A DNA stretch of 64,000 nt from Ruegeria arenilitoris. Its GTDB lineage: Bacteria > Pseudomonadota > Alphaproteobacteria > Rhodobacterales > Rhodobacteraceae. The position numbers and the translations under genes are program-made. Positions 7,527-16,813 of the stretch are shown here, one piece after another. Location: contig NZ_WPZQ01000006.1 in the NCBI RefSeq assembly GCF_013030265.1, forward strand, positions 62,001-126,000, in the 5' to 3' direction. The first letter of the stretch is position 1. Each line of letters begins with the position of its first letter. A model generated the notes under the pieces. It did not search any database. It had not been told where the DNA came from and saw only the letters and a program-made list of their open reading frames with translations.

Positions 7527-8542
7527 TCTGCAGCAGTGACACGGCCTCGGCGCTGGTACTGAGGAAAGGGAACCATGCGCCCGTTCTCTTCGTCGTAGAG
7601 TTTCCATCGCAGACAGCCGAGGCCTTGCCAAAAACCGATCTTCCGGGAATGCAGCAGCCCCTCAGCCTCAAGCTCAGCGTGAGCAGTGCCGAGCTTGTAG
7701 CCTGGAATCTTGGCGTTCAGGTGATGCAGGTCATGATAACCAATATTCATAGTTACCCAATCAAACAGCCTGCCCCAGTCCAGAACCGCGCTGCCCTCAA
7801 GAGCCGCCGTTTTGAACGTCAACTCAGGGCGTCTACCCCAGAAGATTTCCTCAAAATTGTGGACAACATAGGGGATCAATGCACCGAAGACGCTTGCCAA
7901 ATAGAAGGACGCGGCCCAGAACGCTATGCCGCCCCATCCTGAGAGCCACCAGATGAGCACCAGGTAGCCACCAAGCAACAGGTTGTGCAGGATCAGATCA
8001 CCTACTCCGGTTTTGAACCCATAGAGCGGCATGCGTCGCAAGACGCCATACAGCACAAACGGACCGATCAGGATCAGCAGGACCGGACTTCGATAGATGC
8101 GATACTGAAGTCGTTTCCAGGCAGGGGCGGATTGCCACTCTGTTAGTGTCATAGTGAATATCTCGAATGTATCGCGCCTTTCGAGGTCGCTCACATACGT
8201 GTGGTGCTGCCCATGAATATAGCGCGTGGCGCGATAAGGGGTCATCGCGATTGGCGACAACAGTGTGCCCACCCGATCATTCAGATTTCGAGAGGTGAAG
8301 AAGGACCTGTGCAGACAATCGTGCTGGATCATGTAGATCCGCAGCCCCATAGCAGCTGCGACAACTACAGCTGGCACCATCAGCCACCAATTTCCAATAC
8401 TCGACAACCCGGCTACCATTGCACCGGTATAAAGTGTGAGACTAACTATCAACTCCCACCACGCACGACGGTCATCGGACCGCGCAAAACGGCGTGATGC
8501 GGCATAAACTTCACGTTCAAAACTCACTACATTCGTCTCCAC
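7523..8542 (-). CDS. Membrane fatty acid desaturase
   Basis: 339 aa with the three histidine boxes of membrane di-iron desaturases: HDCLH (~residue 74), HGQHH (~110) and HDLHH (~270). These bind the iron pair that inserts a double bond into an acyl chain. Four hydrophobic helices are visible, including LIVSLTLYTGAMVAGLSSIG and LLILIGPFVLYGVL. The start is GTG at 8542; GTG at 8527 with GGAG 9 nt upstream is an alternative. The stop overlaps the lipoprotein start. A short palindrome lies about 75 nt upstream. Acyl lipid or carotenoid-type substrates are both possible. Confidence 0.85.
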   Translation of the reverse strand: METNVVSFEREVYAASRRFARSDDRRAWWELIVSLTLYTGAMVAGLSSIGNWWLMVPAVVVAAAMGLRIYMIQHDCLHRSFFTSRNLNDRVGTLLSPIAMTPYRATRYIHGQHHTYVSDLERRDTFEIFTMTLTEWQSAPAWKRLQYRIYRSPVLLILIGPFVLYGVLRRMPLYGFKTGVGDLILHNLLLGGYLVLIWWLSGWGGIAFWAASFYLASVFGALIPYVVHNFEEIFWGRRPELTFKTAALEGSAVLDWGRLFDWVTMNIGYHDLHHLNAKIPGYKLGTAHAELEAEGLLHSRKIGFWQGLGCLRWKLYDEENGRMVPFPQYQRRGRVTAAE

Positions 8543-8617
8543 GCAACCTGGATACGATCCTGAATTCTAGTCACACGTCAGACTTGCGGTCAAGCTTAGG
8601 GAAAATACACATTAATA

Positions 8618-8633
8618 TTTTGTTTATACAAAA
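8618..8633. promoter_or_regulatory. Palindrome upstream of the desaturase gene
   Basis: TTTTGT-TTAT-ACAAAA is a perfect 6-bp inverted repeat in an AT-rich stretch between the desaturase start and the end of the AEC gene. Position and symmetry fit an operator for a dimeric regulator of the desaturase; the regulator is unknown. Confidence 0.35.
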
Positions 8634-8705
8634 CAGCTTCCTACCTAACGTTTGGCGGATTGACAGGTCGACTGAAGCAGCAGTTCTTCAGATCTCGCAA
8701 AGCCC

Positions 8706-9593
8706 TCAGATCCAGTAGGATAACGCCAATGGCAGAGTCACAATAGTTGCTATGGTCGATACCAAAATGAACCCGGCCACGTCCGGCCCGTATTCTGGTA
8801 CATGCTGGTCAATGAACAGATAGGTTGCCACCGAGGATGGCATCAAACAGCACAGGATCAGCGCACCCCGCTCGGCACCCGCAAACCCGAAAATCCAGAC
8901 CAACGTACTGGCGATCGCGACCGCCATAACCAGATGCAAAGCCGTCAGCAGCATCGCTACACCAAGACCTTTGATCCGCAACGTGGCCAATGTGTGACCC
9001 AGTGTCAGAAGCATCAGGGGGATCGACAAGCCACCCAGTATATCAAAGGACTTCAGCACCGGCTGCGGCAGACTGTACCCCGTAGACATAAGGCCCAGCG
9101 CGATGATCACAGAATAGATAATCGGGGAGGTGACGAGCTTTTTGGGCGAAAACTCTCCAGCCGGTATCCACATTCCAACAGTGAAAATGCTGATTAACAC
9201 CACCACCACAAAGGCCATAGTATAGGCCATCCCGGTATCGCCCAGCGCCAGTAACGTAATGGGCAGACCAATATTCCCCACATTGCCGTGCATCAACGGC
9301 GTCAGAAAGGCGCGAACCGGTAGCCGCAGTATCTTGAGGGTCGCAAACCCCAGTACCCCAAAGGCTGCAATAGCCAGTGCTGCCGCCGCCATCATATCGA
9401 GGAAAGTACTGATTTCGAGCTTGGTCGCGGACAGATGCGAGATGATAAGCGTTGGATACCCGACCCTGGATACGATGCCACCCACAACTTTGTTGTCAAA
9501 TGGTGCCTTAAGCAGGGCCAGGCTATAACCGACTCCTGCGCAAATCAGCACCGGAAGAACCACGTTCAACACGTTCAGAAACAGGTGATCCAA
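8706..9593 (-). CDS. AEC family transporter (auxin efflux carrier type)
   Basis: 295 aa from a TTG at 9593, chosen because GGGGAGG lies 7 nt upstream and the protein then begins directly with its first membrane helix (DHLFLNVLNVVLPVLICAGV); a TTG at 9620 gives 9 more residues. About ten hydrophobic helices are seen, with the central HGNVGNIGLPITLLALGDTG loop typical of AEC proteins (N and G residues at the broken helix). These carry organic acids such as malate across the inner membrane. The substrate is not readable. It stands alone, reading away from mipZ. Confidence 0.85.
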   Translation of the reverse strand: MDHLFLNVLNVVLPVLICAGVGYSLALLKAPFDNKVVGGIVSRVGYPTLIISHLSATKLEISTFLDMMAAAALAIAAFGVLGFATLKILRLPVRAFLTPLMHGNVGNIGLPITLLALGDTGMAYTMAFVVVVLISIFTVGMWIPAGEFSPKKLVTSPIIYSVIIALGLMSTGYSLPQPVLKSFDILGGLSIPLMLLTLGHTLATLRIKGLGVAMLLTALHLVMAVAIASTLVWIFGFAGAERGALILCCLMPSSVATYLFIDQHVPEYGPDVAGFILVSTIATIVTLPLALSYWI

Positions 9594-9811
9594 TCCCGGC
9601 CCTCCCCGCCGAAACCCCAATCCTGACAGTGAATCAGGCCAAGGCCTTTGGCAAGCGTGGGGTGCAAGCCACGATCATTGCGAGATTTTCCAAATTAGAG
9701 ACTGATATTGCGACACAGAACCGTCTGGGGTTCTTCCCTTCGGCGCCGCCACAACATATAGTGGCCAACAACAACGTGTAGACAAACACGGCGAGACTTG
9801 GGAATACAAGC

Positions 9812-10621
9812 ATGGCACATATCATTGTCGTCGGGAACGAAAAAGGTGGCGCAGGCAAATCGACCGTATCGATGCATGTGGCAACGGCACTTGCCCGGTT
9901 AGGTCATAAGGTCAGCACACTGGATCTTGACCTGCGGCAACGCAGCCTTGGACGGTACTTCGAGAACCGCGTCAATTTCCTGAATGGCGCAGAAGCCCCC
10001 CTGCCCAGCCCTCGGCATCACGATCTCCCCGAGATTGACGCCAGTACGCTGAAACCGGGCGAGAACATCTATGATCACCGCCTGTCTGCTGCTGTTGCTG
10101 AGCTTGAAAGTGATAGTGACTTCATCCTGATAGACTGTCCGGGCTCTCACACTCGCCTCAGCCAGGTGGCACATTCGCTCGCCGATACGCTGATTACGCC
10201 GCTGAACGACAGCTTCATCGATTTCGACCTTCTGGCCCGGATCGATTCAAAAGGTGAAAAGATTCTTGGCCCTTCAGTCTATTCCGAGATGGTCTGGAAC
10301 GCGCGCCAGTTGCGGGCACAGGCCGGCCTAAAACCGATTGATTGGGTGGTGGTACGCAACCGTGTCGGTACGCAGCGTATGGTCAACAAGGAAAAGATGC
10401 AGCGCGCGATTGAGATGCTCTCGCAGAGGATTGGTTTCCGTGTCGCCTCGGGCTTTTCGGAACGTGTGATTTTCCGTGAGTTGTTCCCCCGCGGGCTTAC
10501 TCTGCTGGACCTCAAGGATATCGGGGTCAAACAGCTGAATATCTCAAACATCGCTGCGCGGCAGGAACTACGCGACATGATGCGCGAACTGAACCTGCCG
10601 GGCGTGGAAGTCGATTTCTAA
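9812..10621 (+). CDS. mipZ: Division-plane positioning ATPase MipZ
   Basis: 269 aa. MipZ forms a polar gradient through ParB and blocks FtsZ assembly away from midcell in alphaproteobacteria lacking Min. The deviant Walker A is VGNEKGGAGKST (residues 6-17), switch regions appear as LDLDLRQRSLGRYF and ILIDCPGSHT, and the C-terminal LFPRGLTLLDL segment is characteristic. The 3' end overlaps the convergent cyclase gene by 4 nt. Confidence 0.92.
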   Translation: MAHIIVVGNEKGGAGKSTVSMHVATALARLGHKVSTLDLDLRQRSLGRYFENRVNFLNGAEAPLPSPRHHDLPEIDASTLKPGENIYDHRLSAAVAELESDSDFILIDCPGSHTRLSQVAHSLADTLITPLNDSFIDFDLLARIDSKGEKILGPSVYSEMVWNARQLRAQAGLKPIDWVVVRNRVGTQRMVNKEKMQRAIEMLSQRIGFRVASGFSERVIFRELFPRGLTLLDLKDIGVKQLNISNIAARQELRDMMRELNLPGVEVDF

Positions 10622-11853
10622 GCCGCAGGCCGGTATATCGTAAACAGCTCTTTGGGCTCAGGTACGCCGCGCAACATGTAGCGGCCGACTGAGATCAGGT
10701 TTTGCGCACAGGGCTGCGCTGCACGCGCCACATCGTCAGAAATCAGAATGCGCTGCCCAAGCGACCGGTGCATTTCCGCGATGCGTGCAGCTTGATTCAC
10801 TGTGGGACCGATGACCGTAAAGTCCAATCGGTTCTCGGACCCGATATTCCCATACAGAATCTCACCTGCATGCAAAGCCAGTGTGAAGTTCGCAGTCGGC
10901 AACCCTTCTGCTTCGCGTCTCTTGTTAAGATCAGCCATACGCTGCTGCAGTACAGCAACCGCGCGCAGGGCTGCGCGGGCGTCAGCATCAATCTCACCCA
11001 CGTCAAACATGGCCATCAGTCCATCACCCATGAACTTGAGAATGCTGCCATCGCATTCGTGCACAACAGACACCGCAACGTCGAGGTAATCATTCAGCAT
11101 CTTGATGATCTCGTTTCCCGGCATCTCCTCGGAAAGGCTGGTGAACCCTTCGAGATCAAAGTTCCAGATAACCGCATCTATCTGCTGAAGCGAACCGCGC
11201 CGTATTTCACCTGAAAGGACGCGCTTACCAGCGTCGCGTCCCAGATAAACGCGCAGCAGATCGCGAGCCAACTTATCATTTTTCGCAGATTTCAGAGCCA
11301 GCCCCAGATGCGGCAGAGCCTCGTGTATTAGGGAAATGTCGCGTTCCTGAAATCCATCAGAGGCGTTGCTAGTCCAGGACATCAGAACCCCATCACCGGT
11401 TTTCTGAGTGCCGTTTGCAGGAATGTGTCCGGAAGCTCCATAAGAAACTCCGGTTGCATAGTAGTCAGTCGCGCCGATCTCGCGCAGCTCGTTCAACAAT
11501 GGATACCGGCTGGGCTCGTTCTGATCCACAAGCCGTTCGCGCAGATCATCCAGATCCTCGTTCAAAATTGCGAATAGAGGGCTGTTACGCCATACCTCAC
11601 TAGGCTCTTCCGTATATTCGAAAGTCGCATACTCACCACCGCGATCCTGGTACCAGCTATAGCCAGTTCCGCCATAGACGGGATGCAGTGTCGATTGTGC
11701 CGCATGAAACCTCATCAGAGGGATGCCCATTTCGACCAGCCGATTACAATATCCGTCTAAAAGCTCTTCTTGCTCGGCCCCTTCCAACCCGCGCGTGACC
11801 AGCCATTCGATCAGATCATTCGCATTCGCGGCAGGGGTCTCCGTCGTTGTCAT
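10618..11853 (-). CDS. Adenylate/guanylate cyclase, class III
   Basis: 411 aa. The C-terminal ~200 residues form a class III catalytic domain: WNFDLEGFTSLSEE with the first metal Asp, LKFMGDGLMAMF with the second, LHAGEILYGNIGSENRLDFT, and NQAARIAEM with the transition-state Asn and Arg. It should make cAMP or cGMP from the nucleotide triphosphate. The N-terminal ~200 residues have no membrane helix and look like a sensory region (GAF/HTH-associated type, with ISLIHEALPHLGLALKSA), so it is a cytosolic regulated cyclase. Tail-to-tail with mipZ. Confidence 0.88.
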   Translation of the reverse strand: MTTTETPAANANDLIEWLVTRGLEGAEQEELLDGYCNRLVEMGIPLMRFHAAQSTLHPVYGGTGYSWYQDRGGEYATFEYTEEPSEVWRNSPLFAILNEDLDDLRERLVDQNEPSRYPLLNELREIGATDYYATGVSYGASGHIPANGTQKTGDGVLMSWTSNASDGFQERDISLIHEALPHLGLALKSAKNDKLARDLLRVYLGRDAGKRVLSGEIRRGSLQQIDAVIWNFDLEGFTSLSEEMPGNEIIKMLNDYLDVAVSVVHECDGSILKFMGDGLMAMFDVGEIDADARAALRAVAVLQQRMADLNKRREAEGLPTANFTLALHAGEILYGNIGSENRLDFTVIGPTVNQAARIAEMHRSLGQRILISDDVARAAQPCAQNLISVGRYMLRGVPEPKELFTIYRPAA

Positions 11854-11914
11854 TTCTTTTTCCTGTGTCTGTCCCAGTGCTTATCTGGGAACACCACCTC
11901 GCGATTACCAGTGG

Positions 11915-12367
11915 TCACTCCATACCTGCGAGACGACGTAACATCATTCTCAGCAGTGCAGCCTCGCCCTTGGTGAACTTTGCAGTCAGTCTGGCGTCAT
12001 ATTCCTCAGCGAAACTACGAAGTTCACGATACACGGTTTGCCCGGCGGGTGTTAGCGTCAAGCGCTCAACTCTGCGATCCCTCTCATCCCGCTCACGCTT
12101 GAGATAACGGCGTTGCTCTAGTTTGTGGACGGCCCGGCTGATCTTGGTTTTATGCGTTTTTGCCTGAAGGCCAATGTCTTTGGCTGTCAGCTCACCATAA
12201 TTGCCCAGATGGAACAGGACGCGCCATTCGGTGCGCAGCAGTCCGTAGCGATTCTTATAGACGCGCTGAAACTCCAACGCACTCTCTTCAGCGGCCTGAT
12301 TCAGCAGGAATGGCAGGAAATTCCGCAGATCAAACTCATCTTTTTCGTCATTTTCGTGATGTGTCAT
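11915..12367 (-). CDS. MarR family regulator, probably of homogentisate degradation
   Basis: 150 aa winged-helix protein: LRTEWRVLFHLGNYGELTAK, then the recognition helix THKTKISRAVHKLEQRRYL and the wing RDERDRRVERLTLTPAG. MarR proteins are dimeric repressors released by small aromatic ligands. It is transcribed divergently from hmgA with only 57 nt between starts, and that gap carries inverted repeats, so regulation of the homogentisate operon by an aromatic or a pathway intermediate is a fair inference. Confidence 0.9.
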   Translation of the reverse strand: MTHHENDEKDEFDLRNFLPFLLNQAAEESALEFQRVYKNRYGLLRTEWRVLFHLGNYGELTAKDIGLQAKTHKTKISRAVHKLEQRRYLKRERDERDRRVERLTLTPAGQTVYRELRSFAEEYDARLTAKFTKGEAALLRMMLRRLAGME

Positions 12368-12404
12368 GCTTGTTAGTTACAAAATCAACTATTATCCGAC
12401 AAGC
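12368..12404. promoter_or_regulatory. Candidate MarR operator between the regulator and hmgA
   Basis: TAGTT (12374-12378) and AACTA (12387-12391) form an inner inverted repeat, and GCTTGT (12368-12373) and ACAAGC (12399-12404) an outer one. They fill most of the 57-bp divergent promoter region. Such palindromes are where MarR dimers bind; which pair is used cannot be told by eye. Confidence 0.5.
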
Positions 12405-12424
12405 AGTAAACGGAGGAACACACG

Positions 12425-13780
12425 ATGAATCGTCCGACCGACCCGCATCAGATGACCCAGGCCAGCACTCCTGTTGGCACGCATGCCGGATACATGCCCG
12501 GCTTTGGCAACGATTTTGAAACCGAAGCTCTGCCCGACGCTTTGCCCCAAGGCATGAACAGCCCTCAGAAGTGCAACTATGGCCTTTATGGCGAGCAGCT
12601 GAGTGGCACAGCCTTTACCGCAAATCCGCCGGAGCGGACCTGGTGCTATCGCATCCGCCCATCGGTAAAACATTCACATCGCTACGAAAAAATTGATCTT
12701 CCATATTGGAAATCAGCACCTTGCGTTGATCCGGATGTCATCAGCCTTGGCCAGTATCGATGGGATGCGGTCCCGCATTCTGACGAAGGCCTGAACTGGC
12801 TGACAGGTATGCGCACGATGACCACCGCCGGTGACGTGAACACTCAGGTCGGCATGGCGACCCACATCTACCTGGTAACGGAATCGATGGTGGATGATTA
12901 TTTCTTCTCAGCCGACTCTGAGCTGTTGGTCGTTCCACAGGAAGGTCGCCTGCGCTTTGCTACCGAACTGGGCATCATAGATCTGGAGCCCAAAGAGATC
13001 GCCATCATCCCGCGCGGGCTGCTGTACCGTGTCGAGGTGTTGGAAGGCCCGGCCCGTGGCTTTGTTTGCGAAAACTACGGTCAAAAATTCGAGCTGCCCG
13101 GTCGCGGACCGATCGGGGCCAACTGCATGGCCAACCCGCGCGATTTCAAGGCCCCAGTCGCAGCGTTTGAGGACCGAGAGGTGCCTTCTACGGTGACGAT
13201 CAAGTGGTGTGGCCAGTTCCATACGACGAAAATCGGGCACAGCCCTCTGGATGTGGTTGCGTGGCACGGTAATTACGCGCCCTATAAGTATGATCTGCGT
13301 ACCTATTGCCCGGTCGGTGCGATCCTGTTTGATCACCCGGATCCGTCTATCTTTACCGTCCTGACCGCTCCTTCGGGTCAACCCGGCACCGCCAATATCG
13401 ACTTTGTTCTGTTCCGTGAACGCTGGATGGTGATGGAAGATACATTCCGCCCACCCTGGTATCACAAGAACATTATGTCGGAACTGATGGGCAACATTTA
13501 CGGCCAGTACGACGCCAAGCCGCAGGGATTTGTCCCGGGTGGCATGAGCCTGCACAACATGATGATCCCGCATGGACCGGATAAGGAAGCCTTTGAAAAA
13601 GCCTCCAATTCTAATCTGGGTCCGGATAAGCTCGACAACACCATGTCGTTCATGTTCGAAACACGCTTCCCGCAGCATCTGACCGCGTTTGCGGCGAACG
13701 AAGCGCCATTGCAGGATGATTACATCGATTGCTGGACCGATATCGACAAAAAGTTCGATGGGACCCCCGGAAGGAAGTAG
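12425..13780 (+). CDS. hmgA: Homogentisate 1,2-dioxygenase
   Basis: 451 aa. It opens the ring of homogentisate to maleylacetoacetate using Fe(II) and O2, in the central route for tyrosine and phenylalanine. Family markers seen: [19 protein letters not shown] near the start, FCENYGQ-like [35 protein letters not shown], and the metal site with [14 protein letters not shown] (His and Glu) and [14 protein letters not shown] (His). Length is normal. First gene of the operon opposite the MarR regulator; GGAGG lies 8 nt upstream. Confidence 0.97.
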   Translation: MNRPTDPHQMTQASTPVGTHAGYMPGFGNDFETEALPDALPQGMNSPQKCNYGLYGEQLSGTAFTANPPERTWCYRIRPSVKHSHRYEKIDLPYWKSAPCVDPDVISLGQYRWDAVPHSDEGLNWLTGMRTMTTAGDVNTQVGMATHIYLVTESMVDDYFFSADSELLVVPQEGRLRFATELGIIDLEPKEIAIIPRGLLYRVEVLEGPARGFVCENYGQKFELPGRGPIGANCMANPRDFKAPVAAFEDREVPSTVTIKWCGQFHTTKIGHSPLDVVAWHGNYAPYKYDLRTYCPVGAILFDHPDPSIFTVLTAPSGQPGTANIDFVLFRERWMVMEDTFRPPWYHKNIMSELMGNIYGQYDAKPQGFVPGGMSLHNMMIPHGPDKEAFEKASNSNLGPDKLDNTMSFMFETRFPQHLTAFAANEAPLQDDYIDCWTDIDKKFDGTPGRK

Positions 13781-13789
13781 CGCCCCAAA

Positions 13790-14413
13790 ATGACCCTCGA
13801 TACCTGGATCACCTACGTTGCTACGGTATTGCTGTTGATGAGCACTCCGGGGCCCAGCCAGTTGCTGATGTTGTCAAATTCAGCCGCGAATGGATTGGGA
13901 CGTGGATTGTTCACGGCAGCGGGCGATTTGACTGCGAATTTACTGCAGATGCTGGCGGCGGGCCTCGGCCTTGCCGCTCTCATCGCCGCATCTGGCACGG
14001 CGCTGGCAGTGATTAAGTGGCTGGGCGTAGCGTATCTCGTGTTCCTGGGCCTGCGCATGATTTTGAAAGCTGAGAACAAGGCCTCAAAAGTGGCCCACCT
14101 GAGCAGTCGCAAAGCTCTTTGGCTGCAAGGCTTCATCACCTCAGCGGCAAACCCAAAAGCGGTTGTATTCTTCGCAGCTTTGTTTCCGCTGTTCATAGAT
14201 GCGCAGCAACCGTTCTGGATGCAGTTTACGGTTCTCTCTGCCACCTACTTAACAATCGACGGCTTGTTTCTGGTGGCCTACGGCGGCAGTGCAAGCTGGT
14301 TAGCCAATCGGCTAACGGGGCCCGCCAGATTGTGGCTGGATCGGATTGGTGGCAGCTTCATGATTGTCGCCGCTCTGTTGCTGGGGTTCAAATCTCTTCG
14401 TTCAGCCTCCTAA
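13790..14413 (+). CDS. LysE family exporter
   Basis: 207 aa with about six membrane helices. The N-terminal VLLLMSTPGPSQLLMLSNSA contains the TPGP motif of the RhtB/LysE amino-acid exporters, and NPKAVVFFAALFPLFI the second conserved segment. It is inserted 10 nt after hmgA, so it is cotranscribed with the aromatic degradation genes. It may export excess aromatic amino acids or a toxic intermediate; that is inference from context. Confidence 0.88.
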   Translation: MTLDTWITYVATVLLLMSTPGPSQLLMLSNSAANGLGRGLFTAAGDLTANLLQMLAAGLGLAALIAASGTALAVIKWLGVAYLVFLGLRMILKAENKASKVAHLSSRKALWLQGFITSAANPKAVVFFAALFPLFIDAQQPFWMQFTVLSATYLTIDGLFLVAYGGSASWLANRLTGPARLWLDRIGGSFMIVAALLLGFKSLRSAS

Positions 14414-14458
14414 ACACGTTACCGCGGGCTGGTTCCCGCGAAAATAGAAGGACAACAT

Positions 14459-15715
14459 ATGTCTTTGATGAAATCCTGGGTAGCTTCGGCCAATGACGCA
14501 AATCACCCGTTTCCGTTGAACAATCTGCCATACGGTGTTTTCTCGACAGACGGATCGGATCCGCACTGCGGTGTCGCCATCGGTGATATGATCCTGGACG
14601 TGACCGCAGCCGAAGATGAAGGCCTGATCGAACTGACTGATGAACCGCTCTTCGACCTGCCATTCTGGAACCCGTTGATGGAAGAAGGCCCCGCGGTGTG
14701 GGCCGCACTGCGTGAGCGTCTGATTGCCCTGCTCGCGGATGGGGCAGAAGAACAAGACAAGGTAGAGCCCCTGCTGGTCGCCCAAGCAGATGCCGAGATG
14801 CATATGCCCTTCGCTGTCAGCGAATACACGGATTTCTATGCCGGTCGGAACCATGCCTTTAACGTTGGAACGATGTTCCGTGGTCCGGAAAATGCGCTGC
14901 CTCCGAATTGGCTGCACATCCCGATCGGTTACAACGGTCGCGCCTCGTCGGTCGTCGTTTCAGGCACAGATGTGCGCCGCCCGTGGGGGCAATTGAAATC
15001 CCCCGACCACGACAAACCTGCATTCCTGCCCTGCCGCCGGTTCGACATCGAACTGGAAATGGGTGCGATTGTCGGCACCCCGTCCGAAGGCCCAATTTCA
15101 GTGCAGGAAGCGGATGATCACATCTTTGGCTATGTCCTGCTCAACGACTGGTCTGCCCGGGACATTCAGGCGTGGGAGTACCAGCCGCTTGGCCCGTTCC
15201 AGGCAAAGGCCACTGCAACATCGATCAGCCCATGGATCGTGACCAAAGCCGCGCTGGAGCCGTTCCGCTGCGACACACCCGAGCGCGAATTCGAATTGCT
15301 GGATCACCTTAAAGATTGCGGCCCGATGCTTTATGACATCGACCTTAAGGTTACGATGGCACCAGAGGGCAAAGCGGAAACCACCATCGCAGAAACCAAC
15401 TACAAAGAGATGTACTATTCTGCTGCTCAGCAGCTGGCACATCACTCGACATCGGGCTGCCCGATGAATGTTGGCGATTTGCTGGGCTCAGGAACGATCT
15501 CGGGCGCAACCAAGCCTGAACGCGGCTCATTGCTGGAGCTTAGCTGGGGCGGAAAGGAACCGCTGACGCTGGACACCGGTGAGACCCGTAATTTCATCGA
15601 AGATGGTGACACACTGACCCTGAAAGGTGCTGCCAAAGGGGATGGCTACACCATCGGCTTTGGTGACTGTGTCGGAACCGTCCTACCTGCCCTTGAAAAC
15701 CCCTACGCACGATAA
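14459..15715 (+). CDS. fahA: Fumarylacetoacetase
   Basis: 418 aa. It hydrolyses fumarylacetoacetate to fumarate and acetoacetate, the last step of the pathway. Seen are DFYAGRNHAFNVGTMFRG (metal Asp and the catalytic His region), IPIGYNGRASSVVVSGT, PCRRFDIELEMGAIVG with metal Glu residues, and FGYVLLNDWSARDIQAWEYQ. The length matches the homologues of animals and bacteria. It lies third in the operon. Confidence 0.96.
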   Translation: MSLMKSWVASANDANHPFPLNNLPYGVFSTDGSDPHCGVAIGDMILDVTAAEDEGLIELTDEPLFDLPFWNPLMEEGPAVWAALRERLIALLADGAEEQDKVEPLLVAQADAEMHMPFAVSEYTDFYAGRNHAFNVGTMFRGPENALPPNWLHIPIGYNGRASSVVVSGTDVRRPWGQLKSPDHDKPAFLPCRRFDIELEMGAIVGTPSEGPISVQEADDHIFGYVLLNDWSARDIQAWEYQPLGPFQAKATATSISPWIVTKAALEPFRCDTPEREFELLDHLKDCGPMLYDIDLKVTMAPEGKAETTIAETNYKEMYYSAAQQLAHHSTSGCPMNVGDLLGSGTISGATKPERGSLLELSWGGKEPLTLDTGETRNFIEDGDTLTLKGAAKGDGYTIGFGDCVGTVLPALENPYAR

Positions 15716-15725
15716 GGAAACTATC

Positions 15726-16676
15726 ATGGCAAAAGCTTTCGCGTCCCAGGGAGACATGTCGGAAAAGAAAATCTCATTCACCGAAGTGGGTGAAGGCCTG
15801 TATGCCTTCACCGCCGAGGGCGATCCGAACTCGGGCGTTATCATCGGCGATGACAGTGTGATGATTGTTGAGGCGCAGGCAACCCCGCGTCTGGCGAACA
15901 AGGTTATCGAATGCGTGCGCTCGGTCACTGACAAACCGATCACCCATGTCGCGCTGACACACTACCACGCGGTCCGTGTACTGGGTGCCAGTGCCTTTGG
16001 CGCGCAGCAGATCCTGATGTCGGACGTGGCCCGCGCCATGGTTGTTGAACGCGGCAAGGAAGACTGGGACAGCGAATTCCAGCGTTTCCCGCGCCTGTTC
16101 GAAGGGCATGAAAGCATCCCGGGCCTGACATGGCCCACCACCACATTCAGCGACACGATGACCGTCTATCTGGGCAACCGCCGGGTCGATCTGATGCATT
16201 TGGGCCGCGCCCACACCGCTGGAGACATTGTCATCCACGTGCCCGATCAGAACGTCATGTTCACCGGCGACATCGTTGAGTATCACTCGGCCTGCTATTG
16301 CGGTGACGGTCACTTCAGTGACTGGGGTGACACGCTGGACGAGATCAAATGGTTCGACGTCGATGCCATCGCACCGGGCCGGGGCGATGCGCTGGTTGGC
16401 AAGGACATGGTCAATGCAGCCATCGAAAACACACGCGACTTTGTCGAAAGCACCTATCGCCCGGCGGCGAAAGTAGCGGCACGTGGCGGTTCTCTGAAAG
16501 AAGCATGGGATGCGGTGCGGGCCGAATGTGACCCGAAATTTGCTGAATATGCGATTTACGAACACTGCCTGCCATTCAACGTTGCCCGAGCATACGACGA
16601 GGCTCGTGGCATCGACACGCCCCGTATCTGGACCGCCCAGCGCGATCTGGAGATGTGGGAAGCTCTGCAGGGTTGA
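15726..16676 (+). CDS. MBL-fold hydrolase with altered metal motif
   Basis: 316 aa from ATG 15726, 10 nt after fahA. The fold is clear: GVIIGDDSVMIVEAQATP, ITHVALTHYHAVRVLGASA, HLGRAHTAGDIVIHVPDQNV and MFTGDIVEYHSACYCGDG. The usual HxHxDH signature reads HYHAVR here, so the Asp and third His are replaced. The remaining ligands (His in RAHTAGD, Asp in TGDIVE) are kept. Metal binding may be changed to one site. The function is unknown; placement inside the homogentisate operon suggests hydrolysis of a thioester, lactone or by-product of aromatic breakdown. Confidence 0.75.
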   Translation: MAKAFASQGDMSEKKISFTEVGEGLYAFTAEGDPNSGVIIGDDSVMIVEAQATPRLANKVIECVRSVTDKPITHVALTHYHAVRVLGASAFGAQQILMSDVARAMVVERGKEDWDSEFQRFPRLFEGHESIPGLTWPTTTFSDTMTVYLGNRRVDLMHLGRAHTAGDIVIHVPDQNVMFTGDIVEYHSACYCGDGHFSDWGDTLDEIKWFDVDAIAPGRGDALVGKDMVNAAIENTRDFVESTYRPAAKVAARGGSLKEAWDAVRAECDPKFAEYAIYEHCLPFNVARAYDEARGIDTPRIWTAQRDLEMWEALQG

Positions 16677-16813
16677 GGAAATGCGGGCGGCTTTGATCCA
16701 GATCGTGTCGCCCGACAAGAATCGATGAGACCATTCGTCATGACCTCCGGCAATCCTTTGCCGGAGCACCAGATTTGTGTGCCGTAAGCGCACGAGCATT
16801 GGGGGGAGAGCCC

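Noticed and set aside
12908..13678. 256-aa minus-strand frame inside hmgA
   Set aside because: Entirely inside a clear hmgA coding sequence and rich in His, Arg and Gln, typical of an antisense shadow.
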